This document shows, in pieces, positions 1 through 11,880 of a DNA stretch of 64,000 bases (position 1 is the stretch's first letter; each line of letters starts with the position of its first letter). The notes under the pieces were generated by a model, which searched no databases, was not told the DNA's origin, and saw nothing but the letters and a program-made list of their open reading frames with translations. This DNA is from Leptodactylus fallax (Eukaryota; Chordata; Amphibia; Anura; Leptodactylidae), in NCBI GenBank assembly GCA_947044405.1, contig CAMRHE010000360.1, positions 235,001 through 299,000 of the forward strand, in the 5' to 3' direction. A program made the position numbers and the translations under genes.

Positions 1-112
1 AATATAGGAGTTGTGACTGTGCACTGTATATATATATATAAATAGGAGTAGTGACTGTGCACTGTATATATATATATATATAAATAGAAGTAGTACTGTG
101 CATTGTATATAT
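1..112. repeat. Degenerate TA-rich minisatellite, left edge
   Basis: About three imperfect units, each a core like AGTGACTGTGCACTGTATAT followed by a TA run. A related core lies at 1511-1540 and, inverted, in the large array from 7928. I read all three as pieces of one ancestral array cut apart by transposons. Confidence 0.7.
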
Positions 113-1465
113 ATGGCATTCTAGCTGGTAATTTGCTGAGGTATCTGGAGACATTTCACCCCATGCTTCCAGAATCCCCTCCCACAAGTTGGATTGGCTT
201 GATGGGCACTTTTTGCGTACCATACGGTCAAGCTGCTCCCACAACAGCTCAATGGGGTTGAGATCTGGTGACTGCGCTGGCCACTCCATTACAGATAGAA
301 TACCAGCTGCCGGCTTCTTCCCTAAATAGTTCTTGTATAATTTGGAGGTGTGCTTTGGGTCATTGTCCTGTTATAGGATGAAATTGGCTCCAATCAAGCG
401 CTGTCCACAGGGTATGGCATGGCATTGCAAAATGGAGTGATAGCCTTCCTTATTCAAAATCCCTTTTACCTTGTACAAATCTCCCACTTTACCAGCACCA
501 ACCCCAGACCATCACATTACCTCCACCATGCTGACAGATGGTGTCAGGCGTCTTCCAGCATCTTTTCAGTTGTTCTGCGTCTCACAAATGTTCTTCAAGC
601 TTGGATTTGTCTGTCCATAACACTTTTTTCCAATCTTCCTCTGTCCAATGTCTGTGTTCTTTTTCCCATATTAATCTTTTCCTTTTATTAGCCAGTCTCA
701 GATATGGCTTTTTCTTGGTCACTCTGCCCTGAAGGCCAGCATCCCTGAGTCGCCTTTTCACTGTAGACGTTGACACTGGCGTTTTGCGGGTACTATTTAA
801 TGAAGCTGCCAGTTGAGGACCTGTGAGGCGTAGATTTCTCACACTAGAGACTCTAATGTACTTGTCTTGTTGCTCAGTTGTGCAGCGGGGCCTCCCACTT
901 CTCTTTCTACTCTGGTTAGAGCCTGTTTGTGCTGTCCTCTGAAGGGAGTAGTACACACCATGGTAGGAAATCTTCAGTTTCTTGGAAATTTCTCACATGG
1001 AATAGCCTTCATTTCTAAGAACAAGAATAGACTGTCGAGTTTCACATGAAAGTTCTCTTTTTCTGGCCATTTTGAGAGTTTAATTGAACCAACAAATGTA
1101 ATGCTCCAGATTCTCAACTAGCTCAAAGGAAGGTCAGTTTTATAGCTTCTCTAACCAGCAAAACTGTTTTCAGCTGTGCTAACATACTTGTACAAGGGTT
1201 TTCTACACATCCATTAGCCTTCTTACACAGTTAGCAAACACAATGTACCATCAGAACACTGGAGTGATGGTTGCTGGAAATGGCCTCTATACACCTATGT
1301 AGATATTGTATTAAAAACCAGACGTTGCAGCTAGAATAGTCATTTACCACATCAACAATGTATAGAGTGTATTTCTGATTCATTTAATGTTATCTTCATT
1401 GAAAAAAACTACTTTTCTTTCAAAACTAAGGAAATTTCTAAGTGACCCTAAACTTTTGAACAGTA

Positions 1466-1470
<5 letters not shown>
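113..1470 (-). mobile_element. Tc1/mariner-type transposon, truncated
   Basis: A Tc1-family DNA transposon lying on the minus strand. Its 5' end is at 1470, where the inverted sequence contains the Tc1-type terminus CTACTGTTCAAAAGTTTAGG next to a TA. The other inverted terminus is missing: the homology stops just after the transposase C-terminus and runs into TA repeats near 113. The copy is therefore end-truncated and cannot move. Confidence 0.85.
121..1070 (-). pseudogene. Tc1 transposase pseudogene
   Basis: Remains of a cut-and-paste transposase, starting at an ATG at 1068-1070 (minus strand). The N-terminal helix-turn-helix region, with GRPRCTTEQQDKYI, and the segment up to the first catalytic Asp (LWTDKSK) are readable. 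The HGGGNVMVWG block, QDNDPKHT (second Asp) and [13 protein letters not shown] (catalytic Glu) follow toward 200. In-frame stops sit at 993-995 and 371-373, the latter one codon before QDNDPKH, and the frame is also lost near 582. It is an old inactive copy. Confidence 0.85.
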
Positions 1471-1515
<45 letters not shown>

Positions 1516-1534
1516 AGTGGTACTGTGCACTGTG

Positions 1535-1582
<48 letters not shown>
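1471..1582. repeat. TA microsatellite with minisatellite core
   Basis: Two runs of TA dinucleotides flank the core GAGAAGTGGTACTGTGCACT at 1511-1530. That core is the reverse complement of the core in the 34-bp array at 7928-11880, with small changes. The TA pair at 1581-1582 is the left target-site copy of the next Tc1 element. Confidence 0.8.
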
Positions 1583-1975
1583 CAGTGCCTTGTGAAAGTA
1601 TTCGGCCCCCTTGAACTTTTCAACCTTTTGCCACATTTCAGGCTTCAAACATAAAGATATAAAATTTTAATTTTTTGGTGAAGAATCAACAACAAGTGGG
1701 ACACAATCGTGAAGTGGAACGAAATTTAAAGGTTATTTTAAACTTTTGTAAAAAATAAAAAAACTGAAAAGTGGGGCGTGCAATATTATTCGTCCCCTTT
1801 ACTTTCAGTGCAGCAAACTCACTCCAGAAGTTCAGTGAGGATCTCTGAATGATTCAATGTTGTCCTAAATGACTGATGATGATAAATATAATCCACCTGT
1901 GTGTAATCAAGTCTCCGTATAAATGCACCTGCTCTGTGTTAGTCTCAGGGTTCTGTTTAAAGCGCAGAGAGCATC

Positions 1976-2431
1976 ATGAAGACCAAGGAACACACCAGGC
2001 AGGTCCGTGATACTGTTGTGGAGAAGTTTAAGGCCGGATTTGGATACAAAAAGATTTCCCAAACTTTAAACATCCCAAGGAGCACTGTGCAAGCGATCAT
2101 ATTGAAATGGAAGGAGTATCAGACCACTGCAAATCTATCAAGACCCGGCCGTCCCTCTAAACTTTCATCTCAAACAAGGAGAAGACTGATCAGAGATGCA
2201 GCCAAGAGGCCCATGATCACTCTGGATGAACTGCAGAGATCTACAGCTGAGGTGGGAGAGTCTGTCCATAGGACAACAATCAGTCGTACACTGCACAAAT
2301 CTGGCCTTTATGGAAGAGTGGCAAGAAGGAAGCCATTTCTCAAAGATATCCATAAAAAGTCTTGTTTAAAGTTTGCCACAAGCCACCTGGGAGACACACC
2401 AAACATGTGGAAGAAGGTGCTCTGGTCAGAT
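1976..2431 (+). pseudogene. Tc1 transposase, N-terminal part (interrupted)
   Basis: From the ATG at 1976 the frame encodes the paired-type helix-turn-helix region (GYKKISQTLNIPRSTVQAII), the GRPSKL hook before the second DNA-binding subdomain, and the start of the catalytic core up to LWSD, which holds the first catalytic Asp. A hAT element is inserted in that Asp codon region, so translation runs into foreign sequence and stops at 2446. The rest of the gene resumes at 5377. Confidence 0.9.
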
Positions 2432-2910
2432 CAGGGCTGGCGTTAGGGGGGGGGCAAACTGGGCAACTGCCCAGGGCCCCGTCCCCAAAGGGGCCCCCGG
2501 GATCCGGAGCCTGATTACTCGGGATCCCGGAGTCAGGCCCGGCCATATCAATAACAGAAAGGGACCCAGCGTCATGTGCCGCAGGGTCCCTTTCAGATGT
2601 GAGTGAAAATAACAAACATTTTTACTCACCTGTCCTTGGCGTCTGACGTCATCTTCCGGCGTTCCGGACATCACCGCTGAGGCCTGGCTACAGCGGTCAC
2701 GTGGGGCGTGCTGACAGTGTACCTCACGTAATCACTGAGGCCCAATCACAGGCCTCAGCGATGACGTCCACAACGCGTGACGTCAGCCGCAGAAAAGAGC
2801 AAGCGGTCGCCGGCGGTGATAGCGGAGCAGCGCGAGGAGGCCCAGCAGAGGTAAGAACAAGGTGAGTATAACTGTTTGTTATTTTCCCTTATCTCTTCTG
2901 GGCCTTCGAT

Positions 2911-2950
2911 TATTATACTCTGGGGTCTGAAGAGACCCCAGAGTATAATA
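2911..2950. repeat. Perfect hairpin in the hAT element
   Basis: Two 18-bp arms, TATTATACTCTGGGGTCT (2911-2928) and its exact inverse (2933-2950), around a 4-nt loop. Near-copies occur at 62201-62240 and 62477-62513 in the second hAT-like element. Confidence 0.95.
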
Positions 2951-2959
2951 TAATAGTAG

Positions 2960-4445
2960 CACTGACGGAGTCTGTAGGGCCACTGTGGAGCATTATACTG
3001 GGGGGGCCCCCTCTGGATAGCATATTATACTGTGTGGGCCCCCTGTGGAGCATTATACTACGGGGCCCCCTCTGGATAGCATATATATTGTTTTGGGCCA
3101 CTGTGGAGCATTATACTGGGGGCCCCTCTGGAGAGAATGTTATATTCTGTGGGGTTACTTTGGAGCATTATGCGCGCCAGAGGGGCTCCCCAGTATAATG
3201 CTCCAAAGTGGCCCCACAGTATATAACATGCTCTCCAGAGGGCCCCCTCCCCAGTATAATGCTCCACAGTAGCCCCACACAGTATAATATGCTATCTAGA
3301 GGGGCCCCCCAGTATAATGCTCCACAGTGGCCCAAAACAGTATAATATGCACTCCAGAACCCCCCACCCCCAGTATAATGCTCCACGATGGCCCCACACA
3401 GTATAATATCCTCTCCAGAGGGGACCCCAGTGTATGGGGGGGCGGCTCTGGAGAGCATGTTATACTGTTTTGGGCCACTGTGGAGCATTATACTGGGGGG
3501 GGCTCTGGAGATCATATTATACTGTTTTGGGCCACTGTGGAGCATTATACTTGGGTAACCTCTCTGGGCAGTATATTATACTGTGTGGAGGCCATTCTGG
3601 AGTATGTTATACTGAGTGGGGTCACTGTGGAGCATTATTTTGGGGGGGCCATCAGCAGAGCATATTATATTGTGTGGCGCCACTGTGGGGCATTTTGCGG
3701 GGGGAACTAAGGAACATTATACTAGGGAGCCCTCTGGGGAGCATATTATACTGCGTGGGGCCTACTGTGGAACATTATACTGGGAGACGCTCTGGGGAGC
3801 ATAATATATTGCGTGGGGCCACTGTGGAGCAAAATACTGGGGGGGGGGGGCACTGTGGAGCTTTATACTAGTGGGGGCCCTCTGGAGAGCATATTATACT
3901 ATGGGCCACTGGAGCTTTATACTGGGGGGAAGGGGCAGTGTGGGGAGCCGGTTATACTGTGTGGCGCCACTGTGGAGTGTATTATGTTGTGTGGGGCTTT
4001 TCGGGAGCATGTTATACTCTGTGGGGCCATTGTAGAGCATTATACTGGGGGGGACCACTGTAGAGCATTATACTGGGGGAACCCCTCTGGGTAGTATATC
4101 ATACTGTGTGGAGGCCATTGTGGAGCATTATACTGGGGGGCACTGTGGGGTGCATATTATACTGTATCGAGCATATTATATTGTGTGGGGCTGCTGGGGA
4201 GCATATTGCACTATCTGGGGCCACTAAGGGGTAGTATACTTTGTGGGCCACTGTGGAGTATTATACTGTGTGGAGCCTTATATACCATGTGGGGCCACTA
4301 TGGGGGGCTTAGGGGAGCATTTTATACTGTGTGGGGCCACTGTGGAGCATTATATACCATGTGGGGAAACTGTGGAGGGCTCAGGGGAGTATCGTATACT
4401 GTGGAGAACTATATACCATGTGGAGCATTATACTGGGGGGGGGGC
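2960..4445. repeat. Minisatellite inside the hAT element, partly inverted
   Basis: Tandem half-units of roughly 28-31 bp alternate between forms such as GGGCCACTGTGGAGCATTAT and CTCTGGAGAGCATATTATAC. From about 3175 to 3430 the units read in the opposite orientation, while both sides read forward. The copies are imperfect. All open frames here are by-products of the repeat. Confidence 0.85.
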
Positions 4446-5180
4446 CTCAAAATTCCTGCTGGCAGCCCTGTGTGCTATGTCTGCATCACAGCTCCCTCAC
4501 TATAATCTTGCACATACGTGTAGTGCCCCATGGCCATGTCATTCCCCATACAGTACTGTGCATGAGTTGGCCATGTAGTTATTGGGGCTTGCACAGTACT
4601 ATAGGGGCTGACTATACTGGGAACATACTCAGTAACACCAGATAGTCAGCACATATGTAAGACTTCAGTGAAGGAGCCGTGGTGTAGGCTATTAGCAGGA
4701 AGCTGTTGGGTGAGGCCCCAGAACAAGTTCCTCTGGTGGGCCTAAGGCCCTTCAGTCCGACACGGTATAACGGAGAACTATTATATATAAGGGTGGGTTA
4801 CTATATATAATTGGGAAACTTAAATATGAGGGGGCTATTATAAGGGGGAACTATTATTTATAAGATGGGCTATTATTTATAAGGGGGGAACTGTTTATAA
4901 GGGGGGTATAATTGTTAAGTGGGCTTATTTATAAAGGTTGGCTATTAGTGATAATGGGGACTATTATTTATAAGGGTAACTATTTATGAGGGGGGCTATT
5001 ATTTATAAGGGAGCAGTATTATTTTTACGGGGTGACTGTTACTGATAAGGAGGAATATTACTGATGCAGGGCACTATTTATAATTTATAAGGGAGCTATT
5101 ACTGATAAGGGTGTAATATTATTTATAAGCAGGGACTATTATTTATAAGGAGGCGCTACAATAACTGATGACTGGGTGAA
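4446..5180. repeat. hAT interior: unique stretch, then degenerate short repeats
   Basis: From 4446 to about 4770 I see no gene or clear repeat. From about 4780 to 5180, imperfect copies of a 20-25 bp motif around CTATTATTTATAAGGGGG follow one another. A similar stretch is present at 63550-63660 in the second hAT-like element. Confidence 0.65.
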
Positions 5181-5376
5181 AAAATCTAATAGGTGGTACA
5201 AAGGTGCTCATTTGAATTGTGTGTGGTAAAATGGGGCTTATTACTTTTTTGTTGGCAGAAAGGAGGCGTTATTATGGGGGTTGCGACTGGAAGACGATGG
5301 TGTTGTTTGCATATCAGCATTTGGGGCCCCGCTTTTAATTTTGCCCAGGGCCCCACTTTGTCTAAAACAGGCCCTG

Positions 5377-5930
5377 GGTCAGATGAAACCAAAATCCAAC
5401 TTTCTGGCCACAATGCAAAACGATATGTTTGGCGTAAAAGCAACACAGCTCATCACCCTGAACACACCATCCCCACTGTCACACATGGTGGTGGCAGCAT
5501 CATGGTTTGGGCCTGCGTTTCTTCAGCAGGGACAGAGAAGGTGGTTAAAATTGATGGGAAGATGGATGGAGCCAAATACAGGACCATTCTGGAAGAAAAC
5601 CTGTTGGAGTCTGCAAAAGACCTGAGACTGGGACGGAGATTTATCTTCCAACAAGACAATGATCCCAAACATAAAGCAAAATCTACAATGGAATGGTTCA
5701 CAAATAAACGTATCCAGGTGTTAGAATGGCCAAGTCAAAGTCCAGACCTGAATCCAATCGAGAATCTGTGGAAAGAGCTGAAAACTGCTGTTCACAAACG
5801 CTCTCCATCCAACCTCACTGAGCTCCAGCTGTTTTCCAAGGAAGAATGGGCAAGAACTGATAGAGACATACCCCAAGGGACTTGTAGCTGTAATCGCAGC
5901 AAAAGGTGGCGCTACAAAGTATTAACTTAA
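5377..5930 (+). pseudogene. Tc1 transposase, C-terminal part (interrupted)
   Basis: Continuation of the transposase beyond the hAT insertion. The duplicated target site GGTCAGAT repeats the codons for the first catalytic Asp. [23 protein letters not shown] (second Asp) and [15 protein letters not shown] (catalytic Glu) are all present. Near 5840-5850 the frame shifts: the usual C-terminal sequence LIETYPKGLVAVIAAKGG is read in another frame and ends at a TAA at 5922-5924. This copy was therefore probably dead even without the insertion. The piggyBac element begins directly after it. Confidence 0.88.
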
Positions 5931-7663
5931 CCTTCGTCAGGCTGCATAATTTTACAACGTTAACAGGCTGCAGAGGTACAATTGTACCTTCATATATACC
6001 TCCACTTTTTGCTCCATTTTTGGGCATACTGATTGCTGCTGGTGTGCACAGAGACAACAAAGAGAATCTGGAGGAAATGTGGAATGTTGCTGCTCTGCCT
6101 CTTATACGTGCAGCCATGTCTCGTGACCGCTTCAAGATGATACTCAGATTTATCAGATTTGACAACGAAAATACACGTGCAGAACGTGTGCAAATAGATA
6201 AAGCTGCACCAATACGGGACATCTGGACAATGCTGAACAGAAATCTGGAGAGAGCCTACAAGCCATATAATTGTATCACCGTCGACAAGCAATTATTTCC
6301 ATTTAGAGGCCATACTAAATTTACCCAGTATATACCTTCAAAACCAGCTAAATATGGCATAAAGATTTTCTGGGCTTGTGACTCGTCAAACGCCTACCCA
6401 TTACGAGGTCAGCTCTACACTGGGAAACCAACTGATGGTCCTCGACAAGTAAACATTGGTAAACGAACAGTATTGGACCTAGTGAGCTCGTATAAAGGCT
6501 CTGGAAGAAATGTCACCACCGATAACTTCTTTACAACCATGGAACTAGCTAAGGTATTGACCTCCTGGAACATGACACTAGTTGGTACAGTGAGAAAAAA
6601 CAAAAGGTTCCTACCTAGCAACATGCAGCCTGCCAAAGAAAGGCCTGTAAACTCGACAAATTTTGCCTACAATCATGATGCAACAGTCTGTTCATATGTA
6701 CCAAAGAAGAACAAATCAGTCGTGCTTCTATCATCTATGCACATTACGGGAGAAGTTGAAGAGACACTAGCAGCCAAGCCAGAGATAATAAAATACTACA
6801 ACAAAACAAAAGGCGGAGTTGATGTTATGGATAAAATGTTGGGAGAGTACACTGTGAAACGACGAACATTACGTTGGCCTCTGGCATTTTTCTACAATAT
6901 GATTGACGTCACTGGGTTAGCATCCTACATCATCTACAGAGAACACAATCCAAGCTTTAGGACAAAGGATCAACGAAGAAAGTTCCTGAAAGATCTCGCA
7001 AATCAGCTGTGTATGCCTGCAATTGAAGATCGTAGTACAAACCGAATGATGATGAGAAACCATTTTCTTCGAGGTGCAGTAGAAATGGTGCTTGGACGAT
7101 GCATTCTGGTAGCATCGCAAGCAGCAGCTGGCCCTCAAATACCTCATGGTAGTCGTGGACCCTCCCCTGTTGTTGGTAGTTGCTATGTCTGCCGAGACCT
7201 GAGGCGAAAACAACGTAAGACTAGAAAGTCTTGTGTGGTTTGTGTGAAACCCATTTGTGATGAGCACTCGGTAGCAAAGACAACATGCATTACTTGCGAA
7301 GAAAATCAATAAAAAAAGTTTCTTACATTTTCTTTTATAATGTAAATGAACAGTTTTTTTACTTGTTTCTAATAATAAAATAGCATTATCATTAAAAAAA
7401 ATATTCTTTTTTTCCTTGCATTATCTTCATTCAAAATATATGAGGGTACATTTGTACCTATGCAGCTTGTTATGGATGCAAAACTATCTCGACCCCTTAT
7501 CTCGGAAGGGGGTGGAGATATTTTATTGAAATTTGGCCAATATATTCTGGACCAAAACTGCAGAGATGTCACGAAATTTCAGCCCTCTACGGCTTTTCGA
7601 AAAAAAGTTATTGCAATTTTAAAACGGAATAGTTACAATTGTACCTACTCTGCCGGACGAAGG
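5931..7663 (+). mobile_element. piggyBac-type transposon
   Basis: A 1733-bp insertion flanked by TTAA on both sides (5927-5930 and 7664-7667), the fixed target site of piggyBac elements. Terminal inverted repeats are CCTTCGTCAGGC (left) and CCTTCGTCCGGC (right, inverted), matching at 11 of 12 bases. Subterminal palindromes GGTACAATTGTACC or near-copies lie at about 5973, 7444 and 7635. It carries a truncated transposase gene. Confidence 0.92.
5999..7312 (+). pseudogene. piggyBac transposase, N-terminally truncated
   Basis: A stop-free frame of about 437 codons covering the piggyBac catalytic core. The three catalytic Asp positions appear in CITVDKQLFPFRG, NVTTDNFF and KTKGGVDVMDKM. A C-terminal cysteine-rich domain follows (CYVCRDLRRKQRKTRKSC, then CVKPICDEHS and CITC), as in active family members. 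The first 100 or so residues are missing: the frame enters at PPLFAPFLGIL directly after the terminal repeat, with no ATG until well inside the core. This looks like an internal deletion that removed the 5' coding part. The core itself has no visible stops or shifts. Confidence 0.88.
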
Positions 7664-7927
7664 TTAAGGGGGCCGAATAATATTGCACGCCCCACTTTTC
7701 AGTTTTTTATTTTTTACAAAAGTTTAAAATATCCAATAAAGTTCGTTCCACTTCACGATTGTGTCCCACTTGTTGTTGATTCTTCACCAAAAAATTAAAA
7801 TTTTATATCTTTATGTTTGAAGCCTGAAATGTGGCAAAAGGTTGAAAAGTTCAAGGGGGACGAATACTTTCACAAGGCACTGTACCTTCACCCGGATTCC
7901 ATTCAGGAATTCCGTCCCCCATTCTGC

Positions 7928-10900
7928 TTGAAAAATATGACATTGCTCAGTACCACTTCTCCTATATATATGGACATTGCTCAGTACCACTTCTCCTATA
8001 TATATGGACATTGCTCAGTACCACTTCTCATATATATGGACATTGCTCAGTACCACTTCTCTTATATATATGGACATTGCTCAGTACCACTTCTCTTATA
8101 TATATGGACATTGCTCAGTACCACTTCTATATATATGGACATTGCTCAGTACCACTTCTCTTATATATATGGACATTGCTCAGTACCACTTCTCTTATAT
8201 ATATGGACATTGCTCAGTACCACTTCTCCTATATATATGGACATTGCTCAGTACCACTTCTCATATATATGGACATTGCTCAGTACCACTTCTCTTATAT
8301 ATATGGACATTGCTCAGTATCACTTCTCTTATATATATGGACATTGCTCAGTACCACTTCTCTTATATATATGGACATTGCTCAGTACCACTTCTCCTAT
8401 ATATATGGACATTGCTCAGTACCACTTCTCCTATATATATGGACATTGCTCAGTACCACTTCTCATATATATGGACATTGCTCAGTACCACTTCTCTTAT
8501 ATATATGGACATTGCTCAGTACCACTTCTCTTATATATATGGTCATTGCTCAGTACCACTTCTATATATATGGACATTGCTCAGTACCACTTCTCTTATA
8601 TATATGGACATTGCTCAGTACCACTTCTCTTATATATATGGACATTGCTCAGTACCACTTCTCCTATATATATGGACATTGCTCAGTACCACTTCTCATA
8701 TATATGGACATTGCTCAGTACCACTTCTCTTATATATATGGACATTGCTCAGTATCACTTCTCTTATATATATGGACATTGCTCAGTACCACTTCTCTTA
8801 TATATATGGACATTGCTCAGTACCACTTCTCCTATATATATGGACATTGCTCAGTACCACTTCTCCTATATATATGGACATTGCTCAGTACCACTTCTCA
8901 TATATATGGACATTGCTCAGTACCACTTCTCTTATATATATGGACATTGCTCAGTACCACTTCTCTTATATATATGGACATTGCTCAGTACCACTTCTCC
9001 TATATATATGGACATTGCTCAGTACCACTTCTCTTATATATATGGACATTGCTCAGTACCACTTCTCTTATATATATGGACATTTCTCAGTACCACTTCT
9101 CCTATATATATGGACATTGCTCAGTACCACTTCTCTTATATATATGGACATTGCTCAGTATCACTTCTCTTATATATATGGACATTGCTCAGTACCACTT
9201 CTCTTATATATATGGACATTGCTCAGTACCACTTCTCTTATATATATGGACATTGCTCAGTACCACTTCTCATATATATGGACATTGCTCAGTACCACTT
9301 CTCTTATATATATGGACATTGCTCAGTACCACTTCTCTTATATATATGGACATTGCTCAGTACCACTTCTCCTATATATATGGACATTGCTCAGTACCAC
9401 TTCTCTTATATATATGGACATTGCTCAGTACCACTTCTCTTATATATATGGACATTGCTCAGTACCACTTCTCCTATATATATGGACATTGCTCAGTACC
9501 ACTTCTCTTATATATATGGACATTGCTCAGTATCACTTCTCTTATATATATGGACATTGCTCAGTACCACTTCTCTTATATATATGGACATTGCTCAGTA
9601 CCACTTCTCCTATATATATGGACATTGCTCAGTACCACTTCTCCTATATATATGGACATTGCTCAGTACCACTTCTCCTATATATATGGACATTGCTCAG
9701 TACCACTTCTCTTATATATATGGACATTGCTCAGTACCACTTCTCTTATATATATGGACATTGCTCAGTACCACTTCTCTTATATATATGGACATTGCTC
9801 AGTACCACTTCTCTTATATATATGGACATTGCTCAGTACCACTTCTCTTATATATATGGACATTGCTCAGTACCACTTCTCCTATATATATGGACATTGC
9901 TCAGTACCACTTCTCCTATATATATGGACATTGCTCAGTACCACTTCTCCTATATATATGGACATTGCTCAGTACCACTTCTCTTATATATATGGACATT
10001 GCTCAGTACCACTTCTCTTATATATATGGACATTGCTCAGTACCACTTCTCCTATATATATGGACATTGCTCAGTACCACTTCTCTTATATATATGGACA
10101 TTGCTCAGTACCACTTCTCATATATATGGACATTGCTCAGTACCACTTCTCTTATATATATGGACATTGCTCAGTACCACTTCTCCTATATATATGGACA
10201 TTGCTCAGTACCACTTCTCCTATATATATGGACATTGCTCAGTACCACTTCTCCTATATATATGGACATTGCTCAGTACCACTTCTCCTATATATATGGA
10301 CATTGCTCAGTACCACTTCTCTTATATATATGGACATTGCTCAGTACCACTTCTCTTATATATATGGACATTGCTCAGTACCACTTCTCCTATATATATG
10401 GACATTGCTCAGTACCACTTCTCTTATATATATGGACATTGCTCAGTACCACTTCTCATATATATGGACATTGCTCAGTACCACTTCTCTTATATATATG
10501 GACATTGCTCAGTACCACTTCTCCTATATATATGGACATTGCTCAGTACCACTTCTCCTATATATATGGACATTGCTCAGTACCACTTCTCCTATATATA
10601 TGGACATTGCTCAGTACCACTTCTCCTATATATATGGACATTGCTCAGTACCACTTCTCTTATATATATGGACATTGCTCAGTATCACTTCTCTTATATA
10701 TATGGACATTGCTCAGTACCACTTCTCTTATATATATGGACATTGCTCAGTACCACTTCTCCTATATATATGGACATTGCTCAGTACCACTTCTCTTATA
10801 TATATGGACATTGCTCAGTACCACTTCTCATATATATGGACATTGCTCAGTACCACTTCTCTTATATATATGGACATTGCTCAGTACCACTTCTCCTATA

Positions 10901-11880
10901 TATATGGACATTGCTCAGTACCACTTCTCCTATATATATGGACATTGCTCAGTACCACTTCTCTTATATATATGGACATTGCTCAGTACCACTTCTCCTA
11001 TATATATGGACATTGCTCAGTACCACTTCTCTTATATATATGGACATTGCTCAGTACCACTTCTCTTATATATATGGACATTGCTCAGTACCACTTCTCT
11101 TATATATATATGGACATTGCTCAGTACCACTTCTCCTATATATATGGACATTGCTCAGTACCACTTCTCCTATATATATGGACATTGCTCAGTACCACTT
11201 CTCTTATATATATGGACATTGCTCAGTACCACTTCTCTTATATATATGGACATTGCTCAGTACCACTTCTCCTAAATATATGGACATTGCTCAGTACCAC
11301 TTCTCTTATATATATGGACATTGCTCAGTACCACTTCTCATATATATGGACATTGCTCAGTACCACTTCTCTTATATATATGGACATTGCTCAGTACCAC
11401 TTCTCTTATATATATGGACATTGCTCAGTACCACTTCTCCTATATATATGGACATTGCTCAGTACCACTTCTCTTATATATATGGACATTGCTCAGTACC
11501 ACTTCTCTTATATATATGGACATTGCTCAGTACCACTTCTCATATATATATGGACATTGTTCAGTACCACTTCTCATATATATATGGACATTGCTCAGTA
11601 CCACTTCTCTTATATATATGGACATTGCTCAGTACCACTTCTCCTATATATATGGACATTGCTCAGTACCACTTCTCCTATATATATGGACATTGCTCAG
11701 TACCACTTCTCTTATATATATGGACATTGCTCAGTACCACTTCTCTTATATATATGGACATTGCTCAGTACCACTTCTCTTATATATATGGACATTGCTC
11801 AGTACCACTTCTCTTATATATATGGACATTGCTCAGTACCACTTCTCTTATATATATGGACATTGCTCAGTACCACTTCT
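7928..11880. repeat. 34-bp minisatellite, about 116 copies
   Basis: A very regular array whose unit contains GGACATTGCTCAGTACCACT, CTTCTC and a TATATATA run. Most units are 34 bp and a few shorter. Variant units (CTCATATA in place of CTCTTATA) recur at 8029, 8262, 8464, 8697 and 8899, showing a higher-order period of 435 bp in the left part. The unit has no stop codons in any forward frame, so frames longer than 1100 codons run through it; they are not genes. Confidence 0.97.

Larger units (their letters stand above)
2432..5376. mobile_element. Non-autonomous hAT-type transposon with internal tandem repeats
   Basis: A 2945-bp insertion flanked by a perfect 8-bp target duplication GGTCAGAT (2424-2431 and 5377-5384). 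Ends are CAGGGCTGG on the left and, inverted, CAGGGCCTG on the right, followed on both sides by a CTGCCCAGGGCCCC-like or CTGGGCAAAAT-like subterminal stretch. An 8-bp duplication with CAGGG-type ends is the mark of the hAT superfamily. No transposase is readable. Inside are a GC-rich left region with two TGACGTCA sites (2644, 2778) and a CACGTG (2698), a perfect hairpin (2911-2950), a minisatellite (about 2960-4440) and a run of degenerate TTATAAGGGG repeats (4780-5180). Confidence 0.9.
1583..7882 (+). mobile_element. Tc1-type transposon with long inverted repeats, carrying nested hAT and piggyBac insertions
   Basis: The element starts CAGTGCCTTGTGAAAGTATT at 1583 and ends with the inverse of that sequence at 7882, flanked by TA at 1581-1582 and 7883-7884. 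The inverted repeats are about 210 bp (1583-1795 and 7670-7882). Removing the two nested insertions and their target duplications (2953 and 1737 bp) leaves about 1610 bp, the normal length of a vertebrate Tc1 element. The transposase gene lies between the repeats on the plus strand. The insertion itself is in a TA-rich minisatellite. Confidence 0.92.

Noticed and set aside
5193..5384. Upstream start for the 245-codon frame containing the Tc1 C-terminus
   Set aside because: This part lies inside the hAT element and joins the Tc1 frame only by chance across the insertion boundary.
5906..5998. Upstream start of the 468-codon piggyBac frame
   Set aside because: The start and first codons fall in the Tc1 tail and the terminal repeat; the true N-terminus is missing.
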